From assembly GCA_030765055.1 (NCBI GenBank), contig CM060955.1, positions 158,250,243 to 158,314,242 of the forward strand: a stretch of DNA of 64,000 bases. Reading direction: 5' to 3'. The notes below the pieces were generated by a model that made no database searches, had not been told where the DNA came from, and saw only the letters and a list, made by a program, of their open reading frames with translations. A program made the translations under genes and the position numbers. This DNA comes from Mantis religiosa. Its lineage: Eukaryota; Arthropoda; Insecta; Mantodea; Mantidae. Each line of letters begins with the position of its first letter. Within the stretch, counting starts at the first letter, position 1. Shown one piece after another: positions 1-10,434 of the stretch.

Positions 1-601
1 GAGGTCCTTTTTGAGAAAGACTGACATAAAATAAGCTTTCGATTATTACCTAAGGAAAAGTTTTTGGCACAAACAGTTGAAACTAATATTCATTAAACTT
101 TCTAATTGAGTATTTTATGCACAATTTAATTAACTGCAATACAACATGTAATAACTACATTATAAAGGAACAGTTCTCAATATTCCGGCTGCAGGACAGC
201 AGTAGATTTGGAATGACACCCAAGTTTTTGGATGAGTTGAAGTTATGGAAAAAACAGAGTAATTTAAACAATGCAATTAGCCTGTAATTTATCTAACTCA
301 GTGATTTAAATACTTTGCCACAATGAAGTCTCAGTTTTTATTCACTGACCAATATAATCTACTTTTGATAAAAATGCAAGTGGAATTTTGTATATGCAGA
401 GGAAAATAACTTCAATTCATATACTGATTCTATTTTATCTAAGAAATACTCTGGAATGCTAAAATGCCATTCTCCTGACTATTCCAATTTACAGGCACAG
501 AAAAATAATTTTTATAACATAGTATTGTGATGCAACAACTGTGGAACAAAGTTATTGCAAGGTCAGTACAGAGCAGCTGGAACTGTAAACAGATACGCAG
601 C
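1..601. other. No feature recognised
   Basis: AT-rich sequence, presumably Dyb intron. The 81-residue minus-strand frame at 439-684 runs into the LTR-like unit and is not a gene. Confidence 0.6.
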
Positions 602-605
602 ATAT

Positions 606-1000
606 TGTGACTTTGTGGGTTCGTGAGATCAAAAGTCCAGGTTACAAACACCAAAGATTGCACTTTATTTCCGTAGAAACACACTTCGTATACAGCAGTC
701 CAGAATTACGTCACATACACAATACAGCTTTCAAAGTTATCGACCACAAACAAACAGCGGTTCACGCACGCGAGTTCAATTAACAACTGACTCACTTTGG
801 CAGGCGGGCCTCCTATTTTATAGATTACTCACATTCCGGAAATTTCTCAATCGAGATACGGCTAGAACAAAGAACTAGTACTCTCGAGAAATCCGTCTCT
901 TTTCCCCCCACCATTTCGGCGAGCTTTTATCTACACACTGCACGCCTGTCTCTTTGAACTAGTCGCCTGCACCGCCTCGATCAACAATGGGCTCGTGACA
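606..1000 (-). mobile_element. LTR-like unit, ATAT-flanked (395 bp)
   Basis: Read on the minus strand the unit starts TGTCACGAGC and ends AAAGTCACA. ATAT is duplicated at 602-605 and 1001-1004. It has a TATA-like CTATAAAATAGG, and its polyadenylation-type AATAAAG lies near the 3' end. Similar terminal sequence recurs at 4133, 7659, 9516, 21345, 32571, 40397, 44057 and 47764. No internal retroelement region is attached, so it looks like a solo LTR. Confidence 0.7.
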
Positions 1001-1004
1001 ATAT

Positions 1005-1689
1005 CCATCCAGTGTAAACATGGCAAGGACTATCATAGATAACTAGAATCTACTGAATGTTTATCCATCTCAAACATCTGGAATTATGTGGAAATTTTAA
1101 CAGTTATATAAGTGAGAGTTTTTGGAAGCAGTTGATCTTGTGAAACGAGTGAGTCTACTGGAGTTACCAGTCAGCAAGTGAGTGAGTGGATTTGTGGTCC
1201 AATGAAAAGAACTATTTTCCAAGCAAGTTTGTGAAGACTGGGGACGTGAAATGGGTGCTATTACTGCAAGGAATTAGAGACTTCTTGTGTTCAACTTCCC
1301 AAGTAAACTGTCTGGAAGAAGTTGTGTGTCACGTGTATTTCATTGTGCTATGAAGAAAGTTAAGCGATACAAAAACTGAATAATATATTCACATGCGTGA
1401 AGTGACAGTGTGAGTTAAGAGAAAGCTGTTGAACTAAGTTACTAACTAAAGTGATAGTGAGAAAAGTGAACATAAGTAAAGAATTAAAATAGTTTTCTAA
1501 GTTCTATTCTAGCATAATTACAAAACATAGTTTCAAAAAGAGCCTGAACTTTACCAGAATTCCTCTACTTCATGAATTACATAACTTTGCAAAATTTGTT
1601 CTAGACTTAGATGGTAATCCTCCTCGTATGAGTACTTCAGACATAAATATTTTCTCTTATAAGATAATTAGGCTAGCACTCAACACTAA
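1005..1689. other. No gene recognised
   Basis: Unique-looking AT-rich DNA between an LTR-like unit and a SINE-A. The segment 1140-1460 is rich in GTGAGT/AAGTGA words but has no ORF. Confidence 0.55.
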
Positions 1690-1929
1690 GCCTACCTTGG
1701 TAGCGTAGATGATAGTGGGTCTGCTCACGTTCAAGAGGTCCCGAATTCAAATCTAGGTCTGGGTGAGTTACCTGAATAAGGTTTTTTCTGGGGTTTTCCC
1801 TTATCCTGAGAGCCGAATATTGGGTAACTCTAAGCTCCATGGACCCTGGACCTATTTGAGCATCATTTCACCCATTTCATTCATCGTCCGATATGACTTA
1901 ACGTTGGAGGATGTAAATTACACAAAAAA
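1690..1929 (+). repeat. SINE-A copy
   Basis: It has a tRNA-related head with box A-like TTGGTAGCGTAGATG and box B-like GAATTCAAATC. A conserved body follows (GAGTTACCTGAATAAGG, CTAAGCTCCATGGACC, CGTCCGATATGACTTAACG), then a GGATGTAAATTACA tail with an A run. It is diverged from the younger copies at 55797 and 56431. Confidence 0.85.
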
Positions 1930-2532
1930 ACTGCTCAACATATCAACATAAATCCTTTCCAGGCAGAATTATTTTGAGATTTTCTAGGTATATTACAAAT
2001 ATTATAAGCAATAGTCTTCCTCCTAATGGCAAAATAAAAGCACAAGTACACTAACAGGCTTGTATGAAACCTAGAAACCATTTATCATGGTTTCCCAAAC
2101 TATAGATACCATCTCATACGTAACGTCATTTTTTAAGAAAAACAATTATTTGAAATGTGTACTGACTAACTTTCAAAGTATAGACTATTAGATTCTATGG
2201 TCTTAAGCCATCGTTCAACGTGGTTTGTTAGCCCACGATGGTACTAGTCTCTGGTTTTTTATGCAAAGAATTCAGTGACACCCACTTGCATTGCTTTAAT
2301 GTTGTCAAAATTTTATTCACGTAGAAAATGGGCCATGAATCAATAAAGATGATCATTTGATGATGACAGATCAGGGCTGGATCTGGAAGTAGTTCGATTC
2401 CTCTCAATTCCTGAATTTTTTCCATTGTTGTTCATGCAGTAAGAGGTGTTGAATTGCCCTGTTGTAATAGAACTCTATTTCGGTTAACTAATACTGGGTA
2501 TCTCTGGCTCAAAATTTCATGAACTCATTCAA

Positions 2533-2985
2533 CGTATATTTCCTCAGTAAACCACTAGGGGCTCTCGCATCCGAGATACACCATTTGTGGCGACTTACTA
2601 TCACTAAGTACTTGAGTCCCAGGCTTCATCATTTAACTCATTATTTTAGTTAATTGACGGAAATTAATCATTTCTTCACACTAGCCATATATAGGCTAAG
2701 GTCTTTGATGGATAGAGTCAATATGAAAAATTCAATGCCATGGCCGGGATTTGAACCATGGATCTCCTGGTTTCCATCCAGTCGCTCTAACCCATTGAAC
2801 TACCATGGCCAACGTGCTGTCCTGATATTACGAGTGCTGACATTGACACGAGTCAAATGGAGAGTTTAATGTCAGGATGGCTCGCTGGCCATGGTAGCTC
2901 AATGGATTAGAGTGACAACAGAAACCAGGAGATCTGTGGTTCAAATCCCGGCCATGGCATTGAATTTTTCATGTTGACTCTATCT
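2533..2985. repeat. SINE-B cluster with two inverted tRNA-like heads
   Basis: From left to right there is a 5'-arm segment (minus), the tail segment TTAGTTAATTGACGG (minus), a tRNA-like head on the minus strand (about 2742-2815) and a second head on the plus strand (about 2885-2957). The heads share GGCCATGGTAGCTCAATGG as box A and GGTTCAAATCC as box B. The right end is GTTGACTCTATC. Both heads look tRNA-derived but are not functional tRNA genes. Confidence 0.8.
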
Positions 2986-3995
2986 AGGGTAAACTATATT
3001 AACGATAGCACTATTAATCAGAATTTCACTTTTACGATAGCCACATTGCTTCTGACTTGCAAAATTACAAGAACTGCAATGAATTTATGTGAAGTATCAA
3101 CAATGTTTTGTCAGGTAAAGTTGATAAAAATACACTACCACCTAGTCATAATTGAATATTTGCAAACAATTAATTATCTACATATGTTTATAGACATTAC
3201 ATCACTCTGAACAAAGAATAAGTGAATGTGATATAGACCTCTAAGTTGAGATATGCTCACTGACAAGGGAACTATCACTGTACTCACACTACTACACACC
3301 TGAAAATCTGATGGTATAATGCCTGCTATATATAAACCATGTGTACCAAAAATCTGCTACAGAGTAGAACCGCAATGCCCAAAACTGAAGCCTGGAAAGT
3401 GCCGCATGCAACCACTTGCAAGTAGCTGCTGGACATCCCTTGTGAGCTAGGTGGTGAGTGTGGGGGGACGGCACTCCTTACATATGGCATGTGTGGACTG
3501 CTGCCCTTCAGCAGTAAATAATCCCTCCTGTACAATGCTGTGTTATTATGCCTATATGTTCCTACATATTCTGGAATCATTTTCGGGTACTTACAGCTAT
3601 ACTCCGCACTTAATTTTCATCACACAGTGCCCATATAGTGCAGAGATGATGCCATCAAACTCTCAAATGCGTACAGGTGTCAGCATAGTGATAGTGCCTT
3701 GTGAGTTTAGATGTGTAACATTAAGCCTTTTTTTCAATTATAGTTCTTGTTTCTGATAAATTTCAGAATAAAAAGATAATAGTGCACAATGAGAAAAAAG
3801 AGAGATGCCTAGAGCAGCAGACAAGTAAACCTGTCTAGGGAAAGCATAATAGTCTCCAGGTCTGATAAAACAGGAGACAGAGGTAATGTGCCAGATAGTA
3901 TCATATTATATCTCATGAGTATTTGAAATCTATAATGAATTGTACATTTTATAAAGGGAGAGTAGACTCCATAAGACACACTGCTTAGTCGATAC
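2986..3995. other. No gene recognised
   Basis: Overlapping short frames on both strands at 3292-3756 show no family resemblance. No repeat recognised. Confidence 0.5.
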
Positions 3996-4133
3996 TAAAC
4001 CTCGCTGGTATACCAATGAGATCTTACGAACAGCAGTATACATAGCTACCAGTGGTAAAATATTTAAACCTCGCTGGTATACCAATGAGATCTTACGAAC
4101 AGCAGTATACATAGCTACCAGTGGTAAAATATT
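3996..4133. repeat. Perfect 69-bp tandem duplication
   Basis: 3996-4064 and 4065-4133 are identical (TAAACCTCGCTGGTATACCA to GTGGTAAAATATT). The second copy ends exactly at the left edge of an LTR-like unit. Confidence 0.95.
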
Positions 4134-4687
4134 GTGACTGTGGGTTCATAGAATCAAAAGTCCAAATTGCCGAAATTCGAAATGTTCTTTATCACCGTAG
4201 AAATACACTTGATACACTTGCCGATTACACAGATCTACGTAGCACGCACAATTACAAACCACCAGTTCGTCTGTCACAGGTCCACTCCACACTCGCTACT
4301 CGGCACCTTGCCTTAAAACACTGAAACAACAACTCTAAACTCAAAACTGACTCTCTTTTGCACGCACTCCTATTTATACGTCAGTCAGTTGTTACTGGAA
4401 GCTTCTGCACACCGGGCAAAGCCATCCCAGAGTTTAACGATCTTTCCAGGCGGGCAGAGAAGGGGAAACCAGTGACTTCTGGTTACTTCTGTCCACACCC
4501 CGTCTCTACTCGACACGTCATTAGTGCTACACATTAGCGTAGGCGTGGCCTAACGCCATCCATCTCCCTCACTCCCACAGCAAGAGCCATTCTGTCACAC
4601 GAGTAGGCGTGACCTCAATGCCATATGTCCCTCTCTATTTGCCAGCTCTTTCTGCCAGCTGATCATATGTTCGACAATTGGGTAACA
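4133..4687 (-). mobile_element. LTR-like unit, ATAT-flanked (555 bp)
   Basis: The plus strand reads TGTGACTGTGGGTTCATAG at the left edge and ends GGGTAACA. ATAT is present at 4129-4132 and 4688-4691. The left end and the TATA-like CGTATAAATAGG (minus strand) place it in the LTR-like family, although the interior differs greatly from the other copies. It abuts a perfect 69-bp tandem duplication. Probably a solo LTR. Confidence 0.7.
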
Positions 4688-4691
4688 ATAT

Positions 4692-5989
4692 AGAGCCCTT
4701 ACACAAGGTAGTATAGGTCTAGCTGCATCTCTGTAAGATGAAGCTACAACCCTGCTAACTGTTTTAAAGTATTCCTAGTTGATTTAGCATGTAATCTAAG
4801 ACATATAATGATCTTGTTTTTAGGTTCATCAGTTCCTATACTTAATAAGAAAGTCTTAAAACATCAGTTGTCCCTATGATTTAAATATGTGTTATGTAAA
4901 ATATTAAAAAATTGTTTACTATATTTTTTCCAGATTATTATAAGCACTCAATCTTGGATTATCCAAAGGAATTTGAAGTTCATGACATCTTGGAATACCC
5001 CAAGCAGAGGGTCACCTTTGTATTAATTCTCATGATCCACATTTGGATTGGGACTTAAAACTGGCAGCCATCCAACATTACCCATTTTGGACATTTCTGA
5101 TATCTTGGATCACCAAGGAAAATCCGAAAAAGAAGGAAATCATCAAGGAATACTCGCATTTCTGTTTCTAACTTATTCAAATATTGTAAAAAAATCATTA
5201 AGTGGAAGGAAAAGAAAAGAAAAAAAAAACAGATGAAACCATAAAATATTATGCTCCAGCTTCTTGTTTACATTACTGTAGAAACTTGATAACATCTACG
5301 TCCATAGATAGAAGGCAGCTATAAAAGCTGAGGTTTGTGTAGCAGATAAAAATTTAAAGATAATTTATAAGATAATGGTTTCTGTTTATGTATATGTTTT
5401 AGTTATTGAAACACTACATCTTGTCTTCTTTTTTGTTTCTTTTATCCGTGATCAATTTATTCAGTTACAAAGATCCCACTTCAGCAGTTTCGTGTATGTT
5501 GTGAATCAGTGTTTCTGAGCATCCAAAAATTCTCCGACTGTCTCATAGCAGCTGGGAATCAATCACTATTTATGGCAAATGCTGTACATATATAAAAAAA
5601 AAACCTAATTTAAAGATATAATCAAACTAAACCAATTCCAGTAATCTATTTTTATTTTGGATGAATAACTAGTAGTTCATGTAAGATGTTATACTCCCAA
5701 AAATGTAACTTTAAAAATGGTTGAATTTAGATATGTCTATGCTTTGTCTATCTTTTCAAGTAAAGACCGTCATACTGATTGTTAATAATTTTAGTATAGT
5801 ACACCTCAAATCCTACTTAGAAAATGGGCTACATAGTGCCACAATTATTTACTCCAAACAGGAGGTAATGGGATGAAACATTAAAGATCCAAATAGCTCT
5901 CTTACTACAAATTTATTTTTTAAAACTGCTAGAACGTAATATATACAAATATAACAATTTGTAGCTTAAAATTTCACTTATAATAAATG
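4692..5989. other. No feature recognised
   Basis: AT-rich DNA without coding or repeat signals that I can name. Confidence 0.55.
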
Positions 5990-6460
5990 ATGATTTTTTT
6001 CTTATAAATTGTCCGGGATCGCGATTTTATGTAAAACTTCTATACATCTTCAGCCGGAAACAACAAAGCTGTCACCATCGTTACGAACGCTAGATGTTAA
6101 TATGTTCTTGTTAGTACTACCAAAATCTGAAAATAAAACAAATTTAAAAACAGAATCAACTTCCGGTATTTCAAAATTCATTACGCAATGATTTTTTTTT
6201 TAAATAAATATATTTTCCCAAACCATTAAATCTATCAGACCATTTAATTGTTTAATAATTTAACTTCTGGATTTATTTCATGGTCAAATGACAGAAAAAT
6301 GATCTGCTATGGCCGATTTATTAGTCTGCTTATACTTAATGTTACAAAAATGTTCTTTCGTTCTAGTTTCTAAATTACGTTTTGTCTTTCCAATATAAAC
6401 ATTATCACAATCAAAACAATTAAAATAAAAAAAATATACAGGGAGAGCTAACAATATATA
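5990..6460 (-). pseudogene. Penelope-like element 3' remnant with GIY-YIG motif
   Basis: The minus-strand translation contains NCFDCDNVYIGKTKRNLETR followed by TKEHF and SAIADHF, the pattern of a Penelope-type GIY-YIG endonuclease (CxxC, YIGxT, R, EH). Further downstream NFEIPEVDSVFKF resembles the element's C-terminal tail. Stop codons interrupt the frame and the reverse transcriptase is absent. It faces a plus-strand relative at 6540 across a hairpin. Confidence 0.6.
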
Positions 6461-6492
6461 TATATATATATAAATTTGTTAGCTCTCCCTGT
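6438..6492. repeat. 16-bp perfect hairpin with TA loop
   Basis: ACAGGGAGAGCTAACA (6438-6453) and TGTTAGCTCTCCCTGT (6477-6492) flank an alternating TA stretch, at the symmetry point between the two Penelope-like remnants. Confidence 0.85.
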
Positions 6493-6535
6493 AATACTTG
6501 TATGGTTTTTATTTGCACTTATATATATATATTAT

Positions 6536-6720
6536 TTTCAAACCATTAAATCTATTGGACCATTTAATTGTTTAAATAATTTAATTTAAAAATATTTATT
6601 TTAAAAAACATTTATTTTAAAAATAAACAACACGTAATGAATTTTGAAATACCAGCAGATTCTGTTTTTGAGTTTATTTCATTTTCAGATTTTGGTAATA
6701 CTAGCAAAAACATAGTAACC
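6536..6720 (+). pseudogene. Penelope-like element C-terminal fragment, inverted partner
   Basis: It encodes MNFEIPADSVFEFISFSDFG, the same tail as the minus-strand copy (6090-6195), so the two form a long imperfect inverted repeat. Only the end of the protein remains. Confidence 0.55.
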
Positions 6721-6922
6721 TCTCGAGATTTCATTCTGGTAGGTTGGTAGTAATGCTCTATTTTGTAGATGCTACATGCATTTCACATACCAGACACTGG
6801 AAGTGACGCGAGAGGAGCAGTAGAGAGCAATCAAATTCGTCAAGGAAGTGACGAGTATTAATAAACCAACTACAAATATATTGAGATTTAACTGTATCGG
6901 AACACCACAGTGAAGCGAAATA

Positions 6923-7192
6923 ATTATTAATTTTTAGATGAGTCGTATTTATTACACATCTGCTTCACTTTCATACCTATTTTGAGGACATGTTTCGCAA
7001 ATCATCGTTTGCATCTTCGGCTCTTATGCGACTAAAGCTTGATCCAGAATTACCCACACCCACACCACTGGATCAAGCTTTAGTCGCATAAGAGCCGAAG
7101 ATGCAAACGATGATTTGCGAAACATGTCCTCAAAATAGGTATGAAAGTGAAGCAGATGTGTAATAAATACGACTCATCTAAAAATTAATAAT
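6923..7192. repeat. Near-perfect palindrome, 124-bp arms
   Basis: The arms 6923-7046 and 7069-7192 are reverse complements, with a 22-bp C/A-rich spacer. Each arm contains the Penelope-type terminal sequence with TGATTTGCGAAACATGTCC, also found at 25640. I saw no mismatch between the arms. Confidence 0.9.
7085..7130 (+). ncRNA. Candidate hammerhead-ribozyme-like core
   Basis: AGTCGCATAAGAGCCGAAGA is followed by stem GCAAA-CGATGA-TTTGC and then GAAACATGTC. This resembles the hammerhead order of cleavage site, CUGANGA, stem II and GAAA, but has C for U in the core. The reverse-complement arm carries another copy. Probably a decayed Penelope-associated ribozyme. Confidence 0.35.
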
Positions 7193-7399
7193 AGTAACCT
7201 CCGATAGTATTGTTGACAACAAAGTTCTTTGATGGCTGAGGATGTAAACAAGGGTTTATGAAGGGTTTAAGAAAAATTTACATCAGTTTCTTAAGATAAG
7301 TGAAGTTTTTGTTGCAAATAGTTATATTTGTATAGTATTTGTTGTTTCACTGTAGCTAGCTTCATTTTTTACGTAAGGATTAACAACGTTGTCTATTTC

Positions 7400-7561
7400 T
7401 TCCAGATTGTCTTGGGGGAAGAAGTTAGTGCTACTTCTGCACCTCCTGGTTGGGAGACTCATGCAGCGGTCAGCATGATGCAGTATGGTGAAACTGGCAC
7501 AATGCAGTTGGCCAAGCCATCAATGAAGACTTTGAGCACATCAGATAGAAAAGCAAGATAA
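7400..7561 (+). other. Possible exon or fossil coding segment
   Basis: After an acceptor-like TCTATTTCTTCCAG the frame reads IVLGEEVSATSAPPGWETHA and continues to KTLSTSDRKAR and a stop. Its composition is more protein-like than the surroundings, but I recognise no family and no partner exon. It could be a terminal exon of an unseen plus-strand gene or a transposon relic. Confidence 0.2.
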
Positions 7562-7658
7562 AATATGATTTACTAGGACAAGCATTGGAAGGGACTTTGA
7601 CAAGCTACTCTCTGAGAAAACTTGTCATATGCATACTGGAAAATATGAAACAGTATAT

Positions 7659-8179
7659 TGTGACTTTGTGGGTCGGTAGAATTTGAAGTCTTGTTTGCAG
7701 AAATTTAAAACACTCTTTATTGCAGTAAACAGAAGCTTTGTACAACCCTTGCAGCAGCAGAAAGATGTGACACTGACAAACAGCAGTCTCCAAGGTTGAC
7801 TCGTTACCATGCCACATGCAAACAAATAAAAAATTCCACTGTGGTACGTCTCGTTACTATGCCACATGTAAACAAATAAAAAGTTCCACTGTAGTACATC
7901 ACACAACTCAACTTCACTGCACAACTGCAACTGACCTGATTCTCACACTTTGCTACTATTTATACCTCCCAGTCATTGTTCTAGAATGCAGTAGACCTTT
8001 CGATAACAATCGTGATGGCAGCGGAAAATTCCAGACTTCTCTCTGTCTGTTTCTCTCTCTGTTTCTTTCTGTCGGCAAGCATCCAGCTCTGTGTACCACT
8101 ATCTATCTCTTTCTTTCCTGCACACATGCGCCTGGCACTGGCTTGTCGCAGCTCGAACACAACAATGCAATCGGTGACA
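7659..8179 (-). mobile_element. LTR-like unit, third subtype (521 bp)
   Basis: The left edge reads TGTGACTTTGTGGGTCGGTA and the right edge GGTGACA. The flanking bases are ATAT and CTAT, an imperfect 4-bp duplication. The interior, around the chain TTTGTACAACCCTTGCAGCAG, is also present in opposite orientation at 55420-55680, so this is a distinct subtype. A minus-strand TATA-like GTATAAATAG lies near 7963. There is a short internal direct repeat around 7816 and 7868. Confidence 0.6.
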
Positions 8180-9511
8180 CTATTAACGTTTCCTAAGCAA
8201 CAAAGGACTATAAACAGAGAGCAAAACATAAATGTCAGCTAATTACAAGATAGAGGCAAGTGAAATAAGAGAATTTGTAAGTCCCAGCTGTAAAGTGAGG
8301 CTTGTAAGGTGTTCCGGTAATAATTTAAGTATGTTAGTTAACCATCATTTTTACTTACCACATACTGAAACATAAAGCAAATAAGCTCAATAAAATGTCC
8401 TTGTAAGATTCACTACGATCCTTGAAGACGGTTGTTTAACCAAAAGACACAGAACGTCAGTAGGCTTTGTAATTATATTTCTTTTCCAGGTTGCTTATGC
8501 CCACTCTCTCTCCTTTTTAAGAATCCAGTAAGTTATCTTTATAGCTATACCAAATCTTATTCATGGCTGCACACAGCACGCATGCACACATTCATTTCAT
8601 TAGTTCAAAATTATGTTAAAACTATAGTTATATTTAGTGTTGGTGTCTTGGCTTCTTGTTGAATAATGCTTTTCTTTTCGTCAAAGTTCCATGAAAGAAA
8701 ATTCAACAATGAGTCACATATCATGCAAATTATGTTTATGCCACAATGCTGCATTTTGGACATATTCAGTTTCATGCTCTCCCTGTCAAAACATTAATGC
8801 ACTCAAGTTTCAACTACTTACCTTGCTGTATGCCTCACTCAAAAGTTTTCTTTATCTTGCATACAATAATCCTAATTCAAAAGGAAAACAGCTATTACTG
8901 ATATTTCTAGAAAGTATTTCTGTACTTCTATGATAACATCCTAAATTAATGTATATAAAGAAAACCCAACGTAAGCAAATGCAAAAATATACAATAGTAA
9001 GTGTCAATGAGAAATTGTTTAAGGACAAAGCTACCAATATGACCTTAAGTTTCAATTCATTTTATTTTTATTTTAAAATATGAAAGAACTCTTGTAGACA
9101 CTTAAAACTTCATTTACACAAAGTGTAAAATCTTGAAACATTTTTGTTCAGAATGATGACAACCACATATTATTTCCTTCTTTTTTTAATTAGCACTTGC
9201 AACATAGGAGAAAGAGGCATGTTGGAATAGTCTAACTTCTCTCTTATTTCCTCTATAACCCTACTCACTGTATCACTTAAAATTCCTCCTCTTGCAAGTT
9301 TTCAAACTCAAAGTTTCACGCCCTTCTTTGGTTAGAAATAGCCAACAATAACTCCAAGTACAGCAACTCTACATCAAGCTCTAGTTGTGGCAGCCATTTT
9401 TCAAACTTTAACCTTTGTTACTAATGCCTTTACACAGAGGAATGGAAGATAGTTAAACAAAATGTTGCAACTAGCATTCAATGATACAGAATTTACAATA
9501 ACTCTGTTAAC
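8180..9511. other. No feature recognised
   Basis: AT-rich probable intron DNA. I looked here for a further minus-strand Dyb exon and found none. Confidence 0.5.
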
Positions 9512-9515
9512 ATAT

Positions 9516-10025
9516 TGTCACCAGGCATTGTTTTGATAATGGCTGTCCGCACGCAGGTGAACGCTGAGAGAGAGAGAGAGAACTGGGGAGTGAAAGAGAC
9601 AGACAGCATCCAAGCCATGTCCATGGAGCCAATGAGCACTTTTTACTTGCCGAGAGAGAAAGAGCCAGAGAGATGTCTGGACAGTTCCCTGTCCTTTGCC
9701 TGCCACCATGAAAGATCGTGTGGCTTCGGCAACTTTCGAGAAATGATGGTTCGGTTATAAAAGTGTCATGGCTAATCAGCAGTTGCACTCATGCAGTGTG
9801 TGGACATTTGAACTGTACCGCAGTTACGAGTTGAGCTGTTAATTGTGTGTGTGCAGCTATTTGAAGTGTGCCGCAGGTGAATTCTTTCATTTGTTTATAT
9901 GTGGTGAAGCAAACAGAGACTACTATGTGTATGACACATCATTTTTAGAGCCTATAAGGGTTGACCAAAGTGTGTTTCTATTTGTGCAAACTAGACTTTT
10001 AATTTCACAAACCCCAAAAGTCACA
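9516..10025 (+). mobile_element. LTR-like unit, ATAT-flanked (510 bp)
   Basis: It begins TGTCACCAGGCATTG and ends AAAAGTCACA, with ATAT at 9512-9515 and 10026-10029. A TATA-like GGTTATAAAAGTG lies near 9754. Purine-rich GAGA runs occur in the 5' part. It is inserted in the Dyb gene about 300 bp beyond the last recognised exon, antisense to the gene. No coding capacity. Confidence 0.68.
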
Positions 10026-10335
10026 ATATATTGAAGCTGGTCCTTAAAATATGGAATTAACCAATATAATCTGTGTGCTAACTCCTAAAACCATATATAA
10101 ATACCTATTTGTGAAAGTTTTCTTTCTGCAAAAAGATGGATGACTTGAAATGTAACTCATTTTACCATAAGCATACAGCAGATAGACTTTTATTATTTAA
10201 CTTCCCTTTTTAACATCATATTTTGTTTTTTTCTTTTCCTGGTTCTTAAGTAGATAAAGCTACTTGTGCATTTGTGTGCACGTGCTTGACAAATAGTAAG
10301 AGCTAGAGAGAAAAGGTAAAAAAAGAAAATCAAAC

Positions 10336-10434
10336 CTTCTGCTTGTTGAGCGGCTATCCATGGAGGCGCCATCAAAAGGTGAAGTAAAGGAACTCTCTGG
10401 AAAACCATTGTGGGACGGCAATGGAGATGGAGGA
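10336..10434 (-). CDS. Dyb: Dyb exon, linker region
   Basis: This 99-bp exon encodes PPSPLPSHNGFPESSFTSPF and ends DSRSTSR, a Ser/Pro-rich stretch that follows LAHIV in dystrobrevins. The acceptor is TTTCAG. The proposed donor AAG|GTTTGA departs from the usual GTRAGT, so the 3' edge is less certain and alternative splicing is possible. The next expected exon, with the family's LDDEHRLIARYAARLA-type block, was not found to the left. Confidence 0.82.

Noticed and set aside
2742..2957. tRNA genes (also at 24236, 27268, 60110 and in the SINE-A and SINE-C heads)
   Set aside because: Box A and B matches are clear, but T stems are mismatched and each head is joined to SINE body sequence present in several copies.
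1..10335. Further Dyb exons (coiled-coil region)
   Set aside because: I searched the minus strand for the conserved LDxEHRLIARYA-type block and found nothing. Short or diverged exons cannot be excluded by eye.
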